A stretch of DNA of 5,700 nt from Nitrospina sp. (lineage in GTDB: Bacteria; Nitrospinota; Nitrospinia; Nitrospinales; VA-1). This document shows, one piece after another, positions 1 through 5,700 of this stretch. The translations under genes were made by a program, and so were the position numbers. Location: positions 1 through 5,700 of the forward strand of contig JABGTQ010000150.1 in NCBI GenBank assembly GCA_018647025.1, written 5' to 3'. Position 1 is the first letter of the stretch, and each line of letters begins with the position of its first letter. Under the pieces are notes generated by a model. It ran no database searches. It had not been told where the DNA came from and saw only the letters and a program-made list of their open reading frames with translations.

Positions 1-1
1 A

Positions 2-151
2 GGGCTTCCCATGAAAGAAATTAAGAAAATAGTTAAATTAGTAGATAAGAGCGAATATAAACGCAGACAAGGTCCCCCTGGAATAAAAATTACACCTAAG
101 GCATTTGGTAAAGATCGTCGTTTACCCATTACCAATTGTTATGAACCATAA
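2..151 (+). CDS. nadE: NAD+ synthetase, C-terminal end (partial, 5' end outside window)
   Basis: An open frame enters from the left edge and gives 49 residues before TAA at 149-151. It carries the conserved end of the NAD+ synthetase domain: [15 protein letters not shown] followed by [12 protein letters not shown]. From family knowledge, NadE makes NAD+ from nicotinic acid adenine dinucleotide with ATP and ammonia. The KRRQ-x-PPG and FGxDRRxPI signature is typical of the long glutamine-hydrolysing enzymes, which have an N-terminal nitrilase-type amidase domain that would lie outside this window. The ATG at 11-13 is internal to the domain and is not the start. The frame is clean to the stop, so the gene appears intact at this end. 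elbB follows 76 bases later on the same strand, and the two may share a transcript. Confidence 0.88.
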   Translation, partial: GLPMKEIKKIVKLVDKSEYKRRQGPPGIKITPKAFGKDRRLPITNCYEP

Positions 152-227
152 GTTGGTATTTTATGATTTAATTTTTTAGCAAATATCAGGTGTTTTGTTT
201 AGCCTAAAAATAATTAGGAGGTAAATT
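152..227 (+). other. nadE-elbB intergenic gap
   Basis: This AT-rich gap holds no open frame. A TATGAT hexamer at 162-167 is one base from the -10 consensus. The best -35-like match upstream, TTGTTA at 136-141 inside nadE, is 20 bases away, which is longer than usual. Whether elbB has its own promoter or is read through from nadE cannot be decided here. No hairpin followed by a T-tract is visible, so termination between the genes is not supported. Confidence 0.35.
216..222 (+). promoter_or_regulatory. Ribosome binding site of elbB
   Basis: AGGAGGT matches the Shine-Dalgarno consensus fully and ends five bases before the ATG at 228. It fixes the elbB start with high confidence. It is by far the strongest ribosome binding site in the window, in contrast to the weak or absent ones at 1380, 2405 and 3117. 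Confidence 0.85.
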
Positions 228-893
228 ATGAAAAAGAAAATCGGAGTAGTCTTTTCAGGTTGTGGAGTTTATGACGGGGCAGAAATTCATGAATCGGTTC
301 TAATCCTTCTTGCTATTGATCGTGCAGGAGCTGAAGCCGTATGCATGGCGCCAAACATTGATCAAATGCATGTTGTAAATCATCTCACTGGAGATGAGGT
401 TGCAGGAGAAAAGAGAAATGTTTTAGTTGAGGCAGCACGTATTGCCCGTGGTAATATCAAAGATATTAGTGAGGTCAAGGCAGACGATATCGATGCCTTG
501 ATTTTCCCTGGTGGATTTGGGGCAGCGAAGAATTTGTGCACTATGGCAGTAAAGGGAGAGAATGCTGAAGTAAACCCAGAGGTGAGTCGCCTTGTTAAAG
601 AATTTCAAAATAAACAAAAACCACAGGCGGCGGTGTGTATTGCGCCAGCAATGTACGCTAAAATTTTTGAAAAGGAATCCGCATCGCCGACTTTAACAAT
701 CGGTAATGACAAAAACTGGAGTGAGAAGATAGAAAACTTAGGCAGCAAACATCAAGATTGTGAAGTCCAAAATATTGTTATAGATAAGAAAAACAAAATT
801 ATCACCTCCCCAGCTTATATGCTTGGTAAGACCATTTCAGAGGTAGCAGAGGGTATAGAGGAAACAGTTCGGGAATTGGTAGCAATGATTTAA
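228..893 (+). CDS. elbB: ElbB, DJ-1/class I amidotransferase-fold protein (isoprenoid biosynthesis protein / glyoxalase ElbB)
   Basis: The 221-residue product is close in length and motif order to E. coli ElbB (about 217 residues). The N-terminus reads SGCGVYDGAEIHE (residues 10-22), followed by NHLTGDE (51-57) and RNVLVEAARIARG (63-75). PGGFGAAKNL (94-103) precedes the nucleophile-elbow region VCIAPAM (136-142), in which Cys137 sits where the family has its reactive cysteine. The end carries TSPAYMLG (193-200). The family belongs to the DJ-1/PfpI superfamily. E. coli ElbB was named for enhancing lycopene yield and has reported weak glyoxalase activity, but its physiological role is unsettled. 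The product is presumably cytosolic, with no signal peptide or membrane segment. The start is supported by a perfect AGGAGGT. No truncation is seen. The identification is firm and the function is not. Confidence 0.95.
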   Translation: MKKKIGVVFSGCGVYDGAEIHESVLILLAIDRAGAEAVCMAPNIDQMHVVNHLTGDEVAGEKRNVLVEAARIARGNIKDISEVKADDIDALIFPGGFGAAKNLCTMAVKGENAEVNPEVSRLVKEFQNKQKPQAAVCIAPAMYAKIFEKESASPTLTIGNDKNWSEKIENLGSKHQDCEVQNIVIDKKNKIITSPAYMLGKTISEVAEGIEETVRELVAMI

Positions 894-1120
894 AGAGATC
901 AAGAGCCGAGAAAATCTTTAGTCAATTATTAGGATCAAACTCCGTTCATCGAGCCAATAAAATGTGAATTTAAATAGCCTTTTTATTCGGACATTACTGC
1001 GTAGTGAAAAGACTTTCTTGGTTCTTCTTAATCTTAGGGATGCGTTAATAGTATTCTGGCTATGGGAACAAAGATTAAACAGTTTTAGCCGTAATTCTAT
1101 TACAAAGATTAGGAATTAAG

Positions 1121-1138
1121 GTTTTATGTCTATAAAAC
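1121..1138. repeat. Perfect AT-rich hairpin in the gap
   Basis: GTTTTAT (1121-1127) and ATAAAAC (1132-1138) are exact reverse complements around a four-base GTCT loop. With only one G-C pair the stem is weak, and no T-tract follows, so it is not a standard terminator. AAGG at 1118-1121 can alternatively pair with CCTT at 1144-1147, giving a competing, larger fold. Confidence 0.4.
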
Positions 1139-1141
1139 TAT

Positions 1142-1239
1142 TACCTTTAAAATGTTTATCGGCTGAATAAAAATGTCGCCTACATATTAGAAATAAGACC
1201 TTTTTGGCTAAATAACCACTTTAAAACACTTTAAAGGTA
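1142..1239. repeat. 10-base inverted repeat separated by 78 bases
   Basis: TACCTTTAAA at 1142-1151 is the exact reverse complement of TTTAAAGGTA at 1230-1239. The right arm overlaps a tandem repeat: CACTTTAAA at 1217-1225 and again at 1227-1235, a period of ten bases. Such sites could bind a dimeric regulator, but AT-rich spacers also produce them by chance. Confidence 0.3.
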
Positions 1240-1320
1240 TTATAGGGTCTCAAGGAAAAGTTGTTTTTGTCCGAAAAGTAATATTAGTACGTTTATCGCA
1301 ACGCAAACATTTTTAATATA

Positions 1321-1356
1321 AAATCAATGGGTGATTTCAGGCAAACTACTACCTGA
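1321..1356. promoter_or_regulatory. Two adjacent palindromes just upstream of the operon (possible operator or 5' leader hairpin)
   Basis: AAATCA (1321-1326) and TGATTT (1332-1337) form an exact six-base inverted repeat with a five-base spacer. It is immediately followed by TCAGG (1337-1341) and CCTGA (1352-1356), an exact five-base repeat with a ten-base loop. Both lie downstream of a TATAAA at 1317-1322 and within 60 bases of the first gene of the operon. If that TATAAA is the -10 element, the second palindrome would be in the 5' untranslated leader. No matching regulator is known to me, and no -35 better than three of six bases is present. Confidence 0.25.
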
Positions 1357-1379
1357 TTTTGACAATTGTTTTCAAAAAA

Positions 1380-2390
1380 ATGACTTCTATTAAGAAGAAC
1401 CTTCTTGTTACTGGTGGAGCTGGATTCATAGGAAGTAATTTTATTAACTACATTTATAAGAAATACCCAAATTATAATATTCGTCTTCTTGATGCTCTCA
1501 CTTATGCCGGTAATCTTGATAATATTTCCAATAATTTAAAATCGAACGGACACTTCCAGTTTTCTCACGGTAACGTGACACAACCTGACATTGTTAATCA
1601 GTTAGTTTCGGATAGCGATATCGTTGTTCACTTTGCGGCAGAGTCGCACGTGACGCGCTCTATCTATGACAACTCATTATTTTTTGAAACAGATGTTATC
1701 GGCACTCAGGTAATCGCAAACGCTATAGTTAACCATCCTGTAGAACGGTTTATTCATATTTCGTCTTCGGAAGTTTATGGGACAGCTTTAAATTCTCCAA
1801 TGAATGAGGATCATCCTTTAAACCCGATGAGCCCCTACGCAGCAGCAAAAGCAGGTGCGGATCGGTTGGTTTATTCTTATGTGCATACTTATGGACTACC
1901 GGCAGTTATTGTAAGACCGTTTAATAACTATGGTCCTTTTCAGCATTTAGAAAAAGCGATTCCTAATTTCATTACTAGCGCACTTAATGATCAAGCTTTG
2001 ACAGTACATGGAGGTGGCAAGAGTTTGCGCGATTGGATGTTTGTAGAGGATACTTGTGAAGCTTTAGACCTAATTATGCACGCTGATTCTGATAAGGTAG
2101 TTGGTGAAGCTATCAATATAGGCACAGGGGTAGATACAGACATTCTAACTATAGCGCAGAAGGTGTTGGACCTTGTCGACAAACCTCATAATTTAATTGA
2201 GCATGTAAAAGACAGACCAGGCCAAGTTTCTAGGCATATATCATCAACTGAAAAAGTGCACCGTTTGTTAGGGTGGACTGCAAAAATTGGCTTAGATGAT
2301 GGGCTTCAACGAACAGTTGAATTTTATAAAAATAACAAACAGTGGTGGGAAAAATTCTTGTGGATGAAAGAACTTTGGGGACAAAAATAA
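1380..2390 (+). CDS. dTDP-glucose 4,6-dehydratase-like NAD-dependent epimerase/dehydratase
   Basis: The 336-residue product is an extended short-chain dehydrogenase/reductase. It has the nucleotide-binding TGGAGFIGSN (11-20), then DALTYAGNLDN (38-48) and HFAAESHV (84-91). The catalytic region is SSSEVYG (128-134), with the YxxxK pair Tyr153/Lys157 in SPYAAAK. RPFNNYGP (179-186) and RDWMFVED (217-224) follow. The overall order and the Trp-rich C-terminus (WW at 322-323) resemble RmlB. In RmlB, however, the site reads STDEVYG with a Thr-Asp-Glu triad. Here it is Ser-Ser-Glu, so the usual general acid Asp is missing. It could be a 4,6-dehydratase variant, a decarboxylase or a 4-epimerase acting on a nucleotide sugar, so the substrate is left open. 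I chose ATG 1380 because the Rossmann motif then starts at a normal distance. A TTG at 1359 would add seven residues. Neither start has a clear Shine-Dalgarno. It is the first gene of the four-gene operon. Confidence 0.85.
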   Translation: MTSIKKNLLVTGGAGFIGSNFINYIYKKYPNYNIRLLDALTYAGNLDNISNNLKSNGHFQFSHGNVTQPDIVNQLVSDSDIVVHFAAESHVTRSIYDNSLFFETDVIGTQVIANAIVNHPVERFIHISSSEVYGTALNSPMNEDHPLNPMSPYAAAKAGADRLVYSYVHTYGLPAVIVRPFNNYGPFQHLEKAIPNFITSALNDQALTVHGGGKSLRDWMFVEDTCEALDLIMHADSDKVVGEAINIGTGVDTDILTIAQKVLDLVDKPHNLIEHVKDRPGQVSRHISSTEKVHRLLGWTAKIGLDDGLQRTVEFYKNNKQWWEKFLWMKELWGQK

Positions 2391-2404
2391 ACCAAGATGA
2401 GTTA

Positions 2405-3112
2405 GTGGCCTCTCCGACAAATCGTGTGGTGGTATTGCAGCCATCATACTTACCGTGGATTGGTTATTTTGAGCAAATGGAACGAGCGGACAAATTTGTA
2501 TTTTTAGACGATGTCCAATACACAAGACGTGATTGGAGAAACAGGAATAAAATAAGAACTAATGAAGGTTCGTCTTGGTTGACGGTCCCTGTCCAGCAAA
2601 AAAATCATTACACGCAGTTACTCAAGGAAACGCGTATCGATAATTCTACCAATTGGAATAAAAAACATTGTTCTGCAATCAAATTCAATTATTCGAACGC
2701 CCCATTTTTTGAAAACTATTATCCTTATTTTGATTCTATTTATCAAAAACGATGGGATTTTTTGATCGACTTATGTTACGAAACGACAGGATACCTTAAA
2801 GAAGTTCTTAATATCACTACTCAGACCTTTAAGTCATCTGATTTTTCGGTGGAAGGAGTAAAAGCTGAACGAATTCTAAACCTTTGCCAAAAGATGGGCG
2901 CAACTCACTACCTTACTGGGGCGCTTGCCCATGATTATCTATCAGGAATAAACTTTGCTAAAAATGGAGTTAAGTTGGAATATCAAGAGTACGATCATCC
3001 AAGTTATTCACAACAATATTCAGGGTTTATATCGAATTTATCGTTAGTCGATCTTCTGTTTAATGCAGGAGACAAGAGCCTTGCTGTTTTAATGAATTGG
3101 AATACCAATTAA
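2405..3112 (+). CDS. WbqC-family protein
   Basis: From the GTG at 2405 the product is 235 residues, which fits the WbqC family length. Characteristic segments are LQPSYLPWIGYF (11-22), FVFLDDVQYTRRDW (31-44), NRNKI (46-50), WLTVPV (58-63), YLTGALAHDYL (169-179) and YQEYDHPSYSQ (193-203), ending with LSLVDLLFNAG (212-222). WbqC-like genes are found in many O-antigen and capsule clusters, but I know of no settled biochemical role. No signal peptide or membrane segment is seen, so it is presumably cytosolic. The frame has no ATG before the conserved N-terminus. GTG 2405 leaves the family-typical short N-terminus and starts 14 bases after the upstream stop. TTG 2375 or GTG 2342 would overlap the dehydratase gene and add unconserved residues. 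The ribosome binding site is weak (AAGATGAG, 2394-2401), suggesting translational coupling. Confidence 0.88.
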   Translation: MASPTNRVVVLQPSYLPWIGYFEQMERADKFVFLDDVQYTRRDWRNRNKIRTNEGSSWLTVPVQQKNHYTQLLKETRIDNSTNWNKKHCSAIKFNYSNAPFFENYYPYFDSIYQKRWDFLIDLCYETTGYLKEVLNITTQTFKSSDFSVEGVKAERILNLCQKMGATHYLTGALAHDYLSGINFAKNGVKLEYQEYDHPSYSQQYSGFISNLSLVDLLFNAGDKSLAVLMNWNTN

Positions 3113-3116
3113 TATT

Positions 3117-4235
3117 ATGACAAATCTGTTCACACTAAAAAGCCTACAGAAGGTTTTACCTAGATTGTATTCCTTTTTGCCCTATTACCTTGACCCTGGT
3201 CGTGCATTTCCTCCAGCGCATATTTTTTTCGAAGTGACTTATCGTTGCAACCTGCGTTGTGATATGTGCCACTTTCTGGAAATCATAGAAGACACAGAAA
3301 ATAATAAGACTTACAAAAAAGAGTTATCAGCGGAGAAAATAAAACATGTGATTAGATCTCTTCCACGGTCCACGTTGATAACTTTTACTGGTGGAGAGGC
3401 ATTTATGAAGGCAGATTTTATGGATATATTGAAATATTCTGCTAAGAATCATAAGGTTCACATTATTACCAACGGGGTATCTTTATCAGAAAATGTGGTG
3501 AAACAGCTAATAGATCTTCGCACAAGGTCTTTATTTAGTTCGGGATTGTTATATATGGGAGTTTCGCTTGAAGGTCGTGAAGAATTTCATGACAAGGTGA
3601 CAGTGGTTCCAGGTTCATATAAAAAAACACGAGCTGGTTTGGAGCGTCTCGTTGATCAACGAAAAAAAATTGGGGGTAAGTATCCTTTAATACACCTAAC
3701 CTGTGTGATTAGCTTGGGTAATGTGATGGATTTAGTACCCCTATATGATTATGCTGAAAAGATAGGGGTTAATGTTTGTAATTTTGTTTTACAAAACCCA
3801 GCAACCTATTGGCATGCAAAGGATTACGATCAGGCTAATCACTTATTAAAAAAACCACCACTAATCGAAGAGATCGATCCAAAAACTTTAAAAGACCAAC
3901 TTGATTTATTACTAGAAAGGGAGAAAACTTATTCATCCCAGTTACGCTTTTCGCCGAACTATATAACACCAAATGAAATTGTTAGATATTATTCTAATCA
4001 AAGTTCTTATAAAGATTACCGTTGCTATACTCCATGGACTAAGATGGCCTTTTCTGCATATGGGGATATTTTTAGTTGCCCACATTACAGGTTAGGAAGT
4101 TTTGATGATGAAAATAATATTTCTCCATGGAATGGAGAGAGGTCTCGCGAATTCCGAGAACGAATTAAAAACGAAAAAATATTTCCTGGCTGTCTGGGTT
4201 GTTGTCAGTCTGAATATATTGGATCAGAAAAATAA
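3117..4235 (+). CDS. Radical SAM enzyme with SPASM-like C-terminal cysteine region
   Basis: The 372-residue product has the radical SAM signature CNLRCDMC with Cys44, Cys48 and Cys51, which should hold the 4Fe-4S cluster that cleaves S-adenosylmethionine. TFTGGEA (89-95) is the usual SAM-binding glycine motif, and TNG at 118-120 and the VSLEG at 149-153 fit the barrel core. The C-terminus has Cys303, then a G-D-I-F-S-C segment ending at Cys321, and C-L-G-C-C at 359-363. This spacing resembles SPASM/twitch domains that bind auxiliary iron-sulfur clusters. Such enzymes modify peptides or small molecules, and members also occur in polysaccharide loci. The substrate here is unknown; a sugar intermediate is inferred only from context. 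ATG 3117 lies four bases after the WbqC stop, with no Shine-Dalgarno, so its translation is probably coupled. Confidence 0.9.
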   Translation: MTNLFTLKSLQKVLPRLYSFLPYYLDPGRAFPPAHIFFEVTYRCNLRCDMCHFLEIIEDTENNKTYKKELSAEKIKHVIRSLPRSTLITFTGGEAFMKADFMDILKYSAKNHKVHIITNGVSLSENVVKQLIDLRTRSLFSSGLLYMGVSLEGREEFHDKVTVVPGSYKKTRAGLERLVDQRKKIGGKYPLIHLTCVISLGNVMDLVPLYDYAEKIGVNVCNFVLQNPATYWHAKDYDQANHLLKKPPLIEEIDPKTLKDQLDLLLEREKTYSSQLRFSPNYITPNEIVRYYSNQSSYKDYRCYTPWTKMAFSAYGDIFSCPHYRLGSFDDENNISPWNGERSREFRERIKNEKIFPGCLGCCQSEYIGSEK

Positions 4236-4239
4236 GGGG
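4235..4239 (+). promoter_or_regulatory. Ribosome binding site of the B12-type radical SAM gene
   Basis: AGGGG begins at the last base of the upstream stop codon and ends eight bases before ATG 4248. It is a reasonable Shine-Dalgarno and supports that start. It is stronger than the initiation sites of the three preceding genes in the operon. Confidence 0.55.
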
Positions 4240-4247
4240 TAGCTATT

Positions 4248-5672
4248 ATGAGAGTTTTATTATTGAGACCAGCGGCAGAAAAAAAATCAATGGCCCGTGT
4301 CTTACCCCTAGGATTATTGGCGATAGGCTCTGTGTTAAAAAGAGCTGGGCACCAAGTTAAAATTCTTGATCTTAGAATTTCTAATTCACCAGATGAAGAA
4401 TTAAGTTCTGTCATGAAATCATTTAATCCGCAAGTTGTCGGAATAGGAGTTATGACCATTGAGTGTAAGTATGGTTTTATTGATGCGGCTAAAGTAAAAG
4501 AATTAAACCCAGATGTGACAATTATTTTTGGAGGGCCTCATTGTTCACATGAACCACGATTTATTCTAAATGACCCAAATGTGGATTTGATGGTGAGCGG
4601 GGAAGGTGATCTTACAATTACAGAATTGATAGATGCGTTGGAACAAGGAAGAGACATTGAAAATATAGCAGGTATTGCATATAAAAAAAATGGATCTTAT
4701 ATACGTACAGCGGACCGACCGGTCATACGTGATCTCGATAAATTTGATCAAGAATATGATTTAATTAATTTAGAAAGATACTTCAACTTTCAATCATCCA
4801 TGGATTTCTTCCCTGTTTTTAGAAATAAAAGATTTCTACCTTTGGTGACTTCACGAGGATGCCCATTTAAATGTACCTATTGCCATGATATTTTTGACAA
4901 ATCTATTCAGTATCGATCGCCAAAGGCAGTAGTTGATGAAATAGAATATCTGATCAATAAATATGGTATTAGAGAGTTTCATATTGTAGACGATGTTTTT
5001 AACGTTAATATGAAAAGAGCAAAAATCGTTTTAGATGCCATTATCCAGAAAAATTTAAACATACATATATCGTTCCCCAATGGATTACGTGCAGATTTTT
5101 TTGACGATGAGTTGATTGATAAAATGCAAAGGGCCGGCGTATATAGGATGGCTTTAGGGATTGAGTCTGGCTCTCAACGAATTCAAGACATGATACAAAA
5201 AGATTTAGATATAAATATAATATATGGCGTCGTTGAAAAGCTTACACGTGCTCGGATGAGTGTTCACGGATTTTTTATGTTAGGTTTTCCATCAGAAACT
5301 CGTAAAGAGATGGAAGCAACAATCGATTTTGCATGCGACTTGGGTTTGACGACAGCTAATTTTTCACTAGTAATCCCGAACCCAGGAACAGATTTAAGAC
5401 AGACTTTTATTGAATCTAGAGAAAGTAACTTCGAGGACTTTTCTGAGTACACTTTCGATGTTGCATCATGCAATGCAAGTGAAGTGGAGGGGGACGATTT
5501 AATTAAATTAAAACAGGAGGCGAATCGAAAGTTTTATTTAAGCCTACAGCGTTTTAAACATGTACTCCGGGCAGTTGAACCAAAGTGGATAATGCGATCC
5601 ATGATAAATACGCCACTAGCATTGTTGTGGCGAAATGCAATTTCACCAACCAATGCCCCGACGCAAAATTAG
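4248..5672 (+). CDS. Radical SAM enzyme with N-terminal B12-binding-type domain (COG1032 class)
   Basis: The 474-residue product has an N-terminal Rossmann-like domain (about 1-140). It contains LPLGLLAIGSVLKRAGH (19-35), FGGPHCS (94-100) and SGEGD (117-121), all typical of B12-binding radical SAM proteins. The radical SAM core follows with CPFKCTYC (Cys205, Cys209, Cys212), then HIVDDVF (245-251), GIESGS (304-309) and GFPSET (346-351). The tail after about 420 is helical-looking and unassigned. The DxHxxG cobalamin-ligating motif of methionine synthase is absent, as is usual in this class. Known relatives include cobalamin-dependent C- and P-methylases and ring-forming enzymes such as BchE, so methylation is a reasonable guess but not shown. 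Some family members may not bind cobalamin. It is the last gene of the operon in view, 12 bases after its neighbour, and its base composition is visibly more AT-rich than elbB. Confidence 0.9.
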   Translation: MRVLLLRPAAEKKSMARVLPLGLLAIGSVLKRAGHQVKILDLRISNSPDEELSSVMKSFNPQVVGIGVMTIECKYGFIDAAKVKELNPDVTIIFGGPHCSHEPRFILNDPNVDLMVSGEGDLTITELIDALEQGRDIENIAGIAYKKNGSYIRTADRPVIRDLDKFDQEYDLINLERYFNFQSSMDFFPVFRNKRFLPLVTSRGCPFKCTYCHDIFDKSIQYRSPKAVVDEIEYLINKYGIREFHIVDDVFNVNMKRAKIVLDAIIQKNLNIHISFPNGLRADFFDDELIDKMQRAGVYRMALGIESGSQRIQDMIQKDLDINIIYGVVEKLTRARMSVHGFFMLGFPSETRKEMEATIDFACDLGLTTANFSLVIPNPGTDLRQTFIESRESNFEDFSEYTFDVASCNASEVEGDDLIKLKQEANRKFYLSLQRFKHVLRAVEPKWIMRSMINTPLALLWRNAISPTNAPTQN

Positions 5673-5700
5673 GTTTTGTCTGGGAATCCACTCCGCTACT

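Larger units (their letters stand above)
894..1379. other. Long non-coding gap between elbB and the sugar operon
   Basis: The stretch is AT-rich and dense in stops in the forward frames, and no gene of useful length is seen on either strand. I found no tRNA, no GC-rich hairpin with a T-tract and no recognisable gene remnant. It does contain several short repeats, listed separately: a hairpin at 1121-1138, a 10-base inverted repeat (1142-1151 with 1230-1239), a tandem repeat at 1217-1235, and two adjacent palindromes at 1321-1356. TTTTTATTC at 980-988 is also the reverse complement of 1165-1173. The promoter of the downstream operon should lie here. The best -10-like hexamers are TATTAT at 1238-1243 and TATAAA at 1317-1322, but neither has a good -35 partner. 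A small RNA or long leader is possible but not demonstrable by eye. Confidence 0.6.

Noticed and set aside
423..617. Minus-strand open frame inside elbB, and similar ones at 1991-2182, 2292-2525, 4205-4459, 4566-4751 and 5264-5473
   Set aside because: They lie opposite well-recognised genes, show no family motifs and look like shadows of the + strand coding sequence.
891..920. Possible elbB terminator (TAAAGA at 891-896 with TCTTTA at 915-920)
   Set aside because: The stem is only six AT-rich pairs with an 18-base loop, and no T-tract follows.
1126..1170. 14-codon open frame with four leucines in the gap, a possible leader peptide
   Set aside because: The ribosome binding site is poor, there is no attenuator-like hairpin and T-tract downstream, and such short frames are common by chance.
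1359..1364. TTGACA as a perfect -35 box
   Set aside because: No -10-like hexamer lies 16-18 bases downstream, and the site is next to or inside the gene start.
1359..1379. TTG start at 1359 for the dehydratase-like gene
   Set aside because: It adds seven unconserved residues before the usual N-terminus and has no Shine-Dalgarno. ATG 1380 gives the normal distance to the Rossmann motif. TTG is not strictly excluded, because 1380 also lacks a clear ribosome binding site.
2342..2404. Programmed frameshift fusing the dehydratase and WbqC proteins
   Set aside because: I found no X-XXY-YYZ slippery heptamer in the correct frame, and WbqC has a plausible own start at 2405.
5673..5700. Start of a further gene or a terminator after the last operon gene
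   Set aside because: Only 28 bases are available, with no start codon plus ribosome binding site and no hairpin visible.

Overview
The window looks like moderately AT-rich proteobacterial chromosome. ElbB and the NadE C-terminus are both of recognisable bacterial type, and I favour a gammaproteobacterium because ElbB is best known there. No taxon can be fixed from the sequence alone. All genes I can support lie on the + strand. I see no tRNA, rRNA, CRISPR array, transposase or convincing intrinsic terminator.

Layout. (1) Positions 2-151 hold the last 49 codons of a glutamine-dependent-type NAD+ synthetase (nadE), cut by the window edge. (2) A 76-base gap with a strong ribosome binding site leads into elbB (228-893), a DJ-1/class I amidotransferase-fold protein. 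(3) A stop-rich stretch of 486 bases (894-1379) has no gene but contains several AT-rich inverted and direct repeats. (4) A tight four-gene unit follows (1380-5672): a dTDP-glucose 4,6-dehydratase-like short-chain dehydrogenase, a WbqC-family protein, a radical SAM enzyme with a SPASM-like cysteine-rich tail, and a radical SAM enzyme of the B12-binding (COG1032) type. The gaps between these genes are about 14, 4 and 12 bases, so they are very probably co-transcribed. The last 28 bases hold nothing recognisable.

How the genes fit together. nadE and elbB are housekeeping-type genes and probably flank an accessory surface-polysaccharide locus. The dehydratase-like enzyme would make a nucleotide-linked keto-deoxy sugar or a related intermediate. 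WbqC-family genes are commonly found in O-antigen and capsule clusters. Two different radical SAM enzymes directly behind them suggest radical chemistry on a sugar or polysaccharide precursor, such as C-methylation, deoxygenation or epimerisation. That assignment is inference. No glycosyltransferase, flippase or polymerase is visible here, so the locus probably continues to the right.
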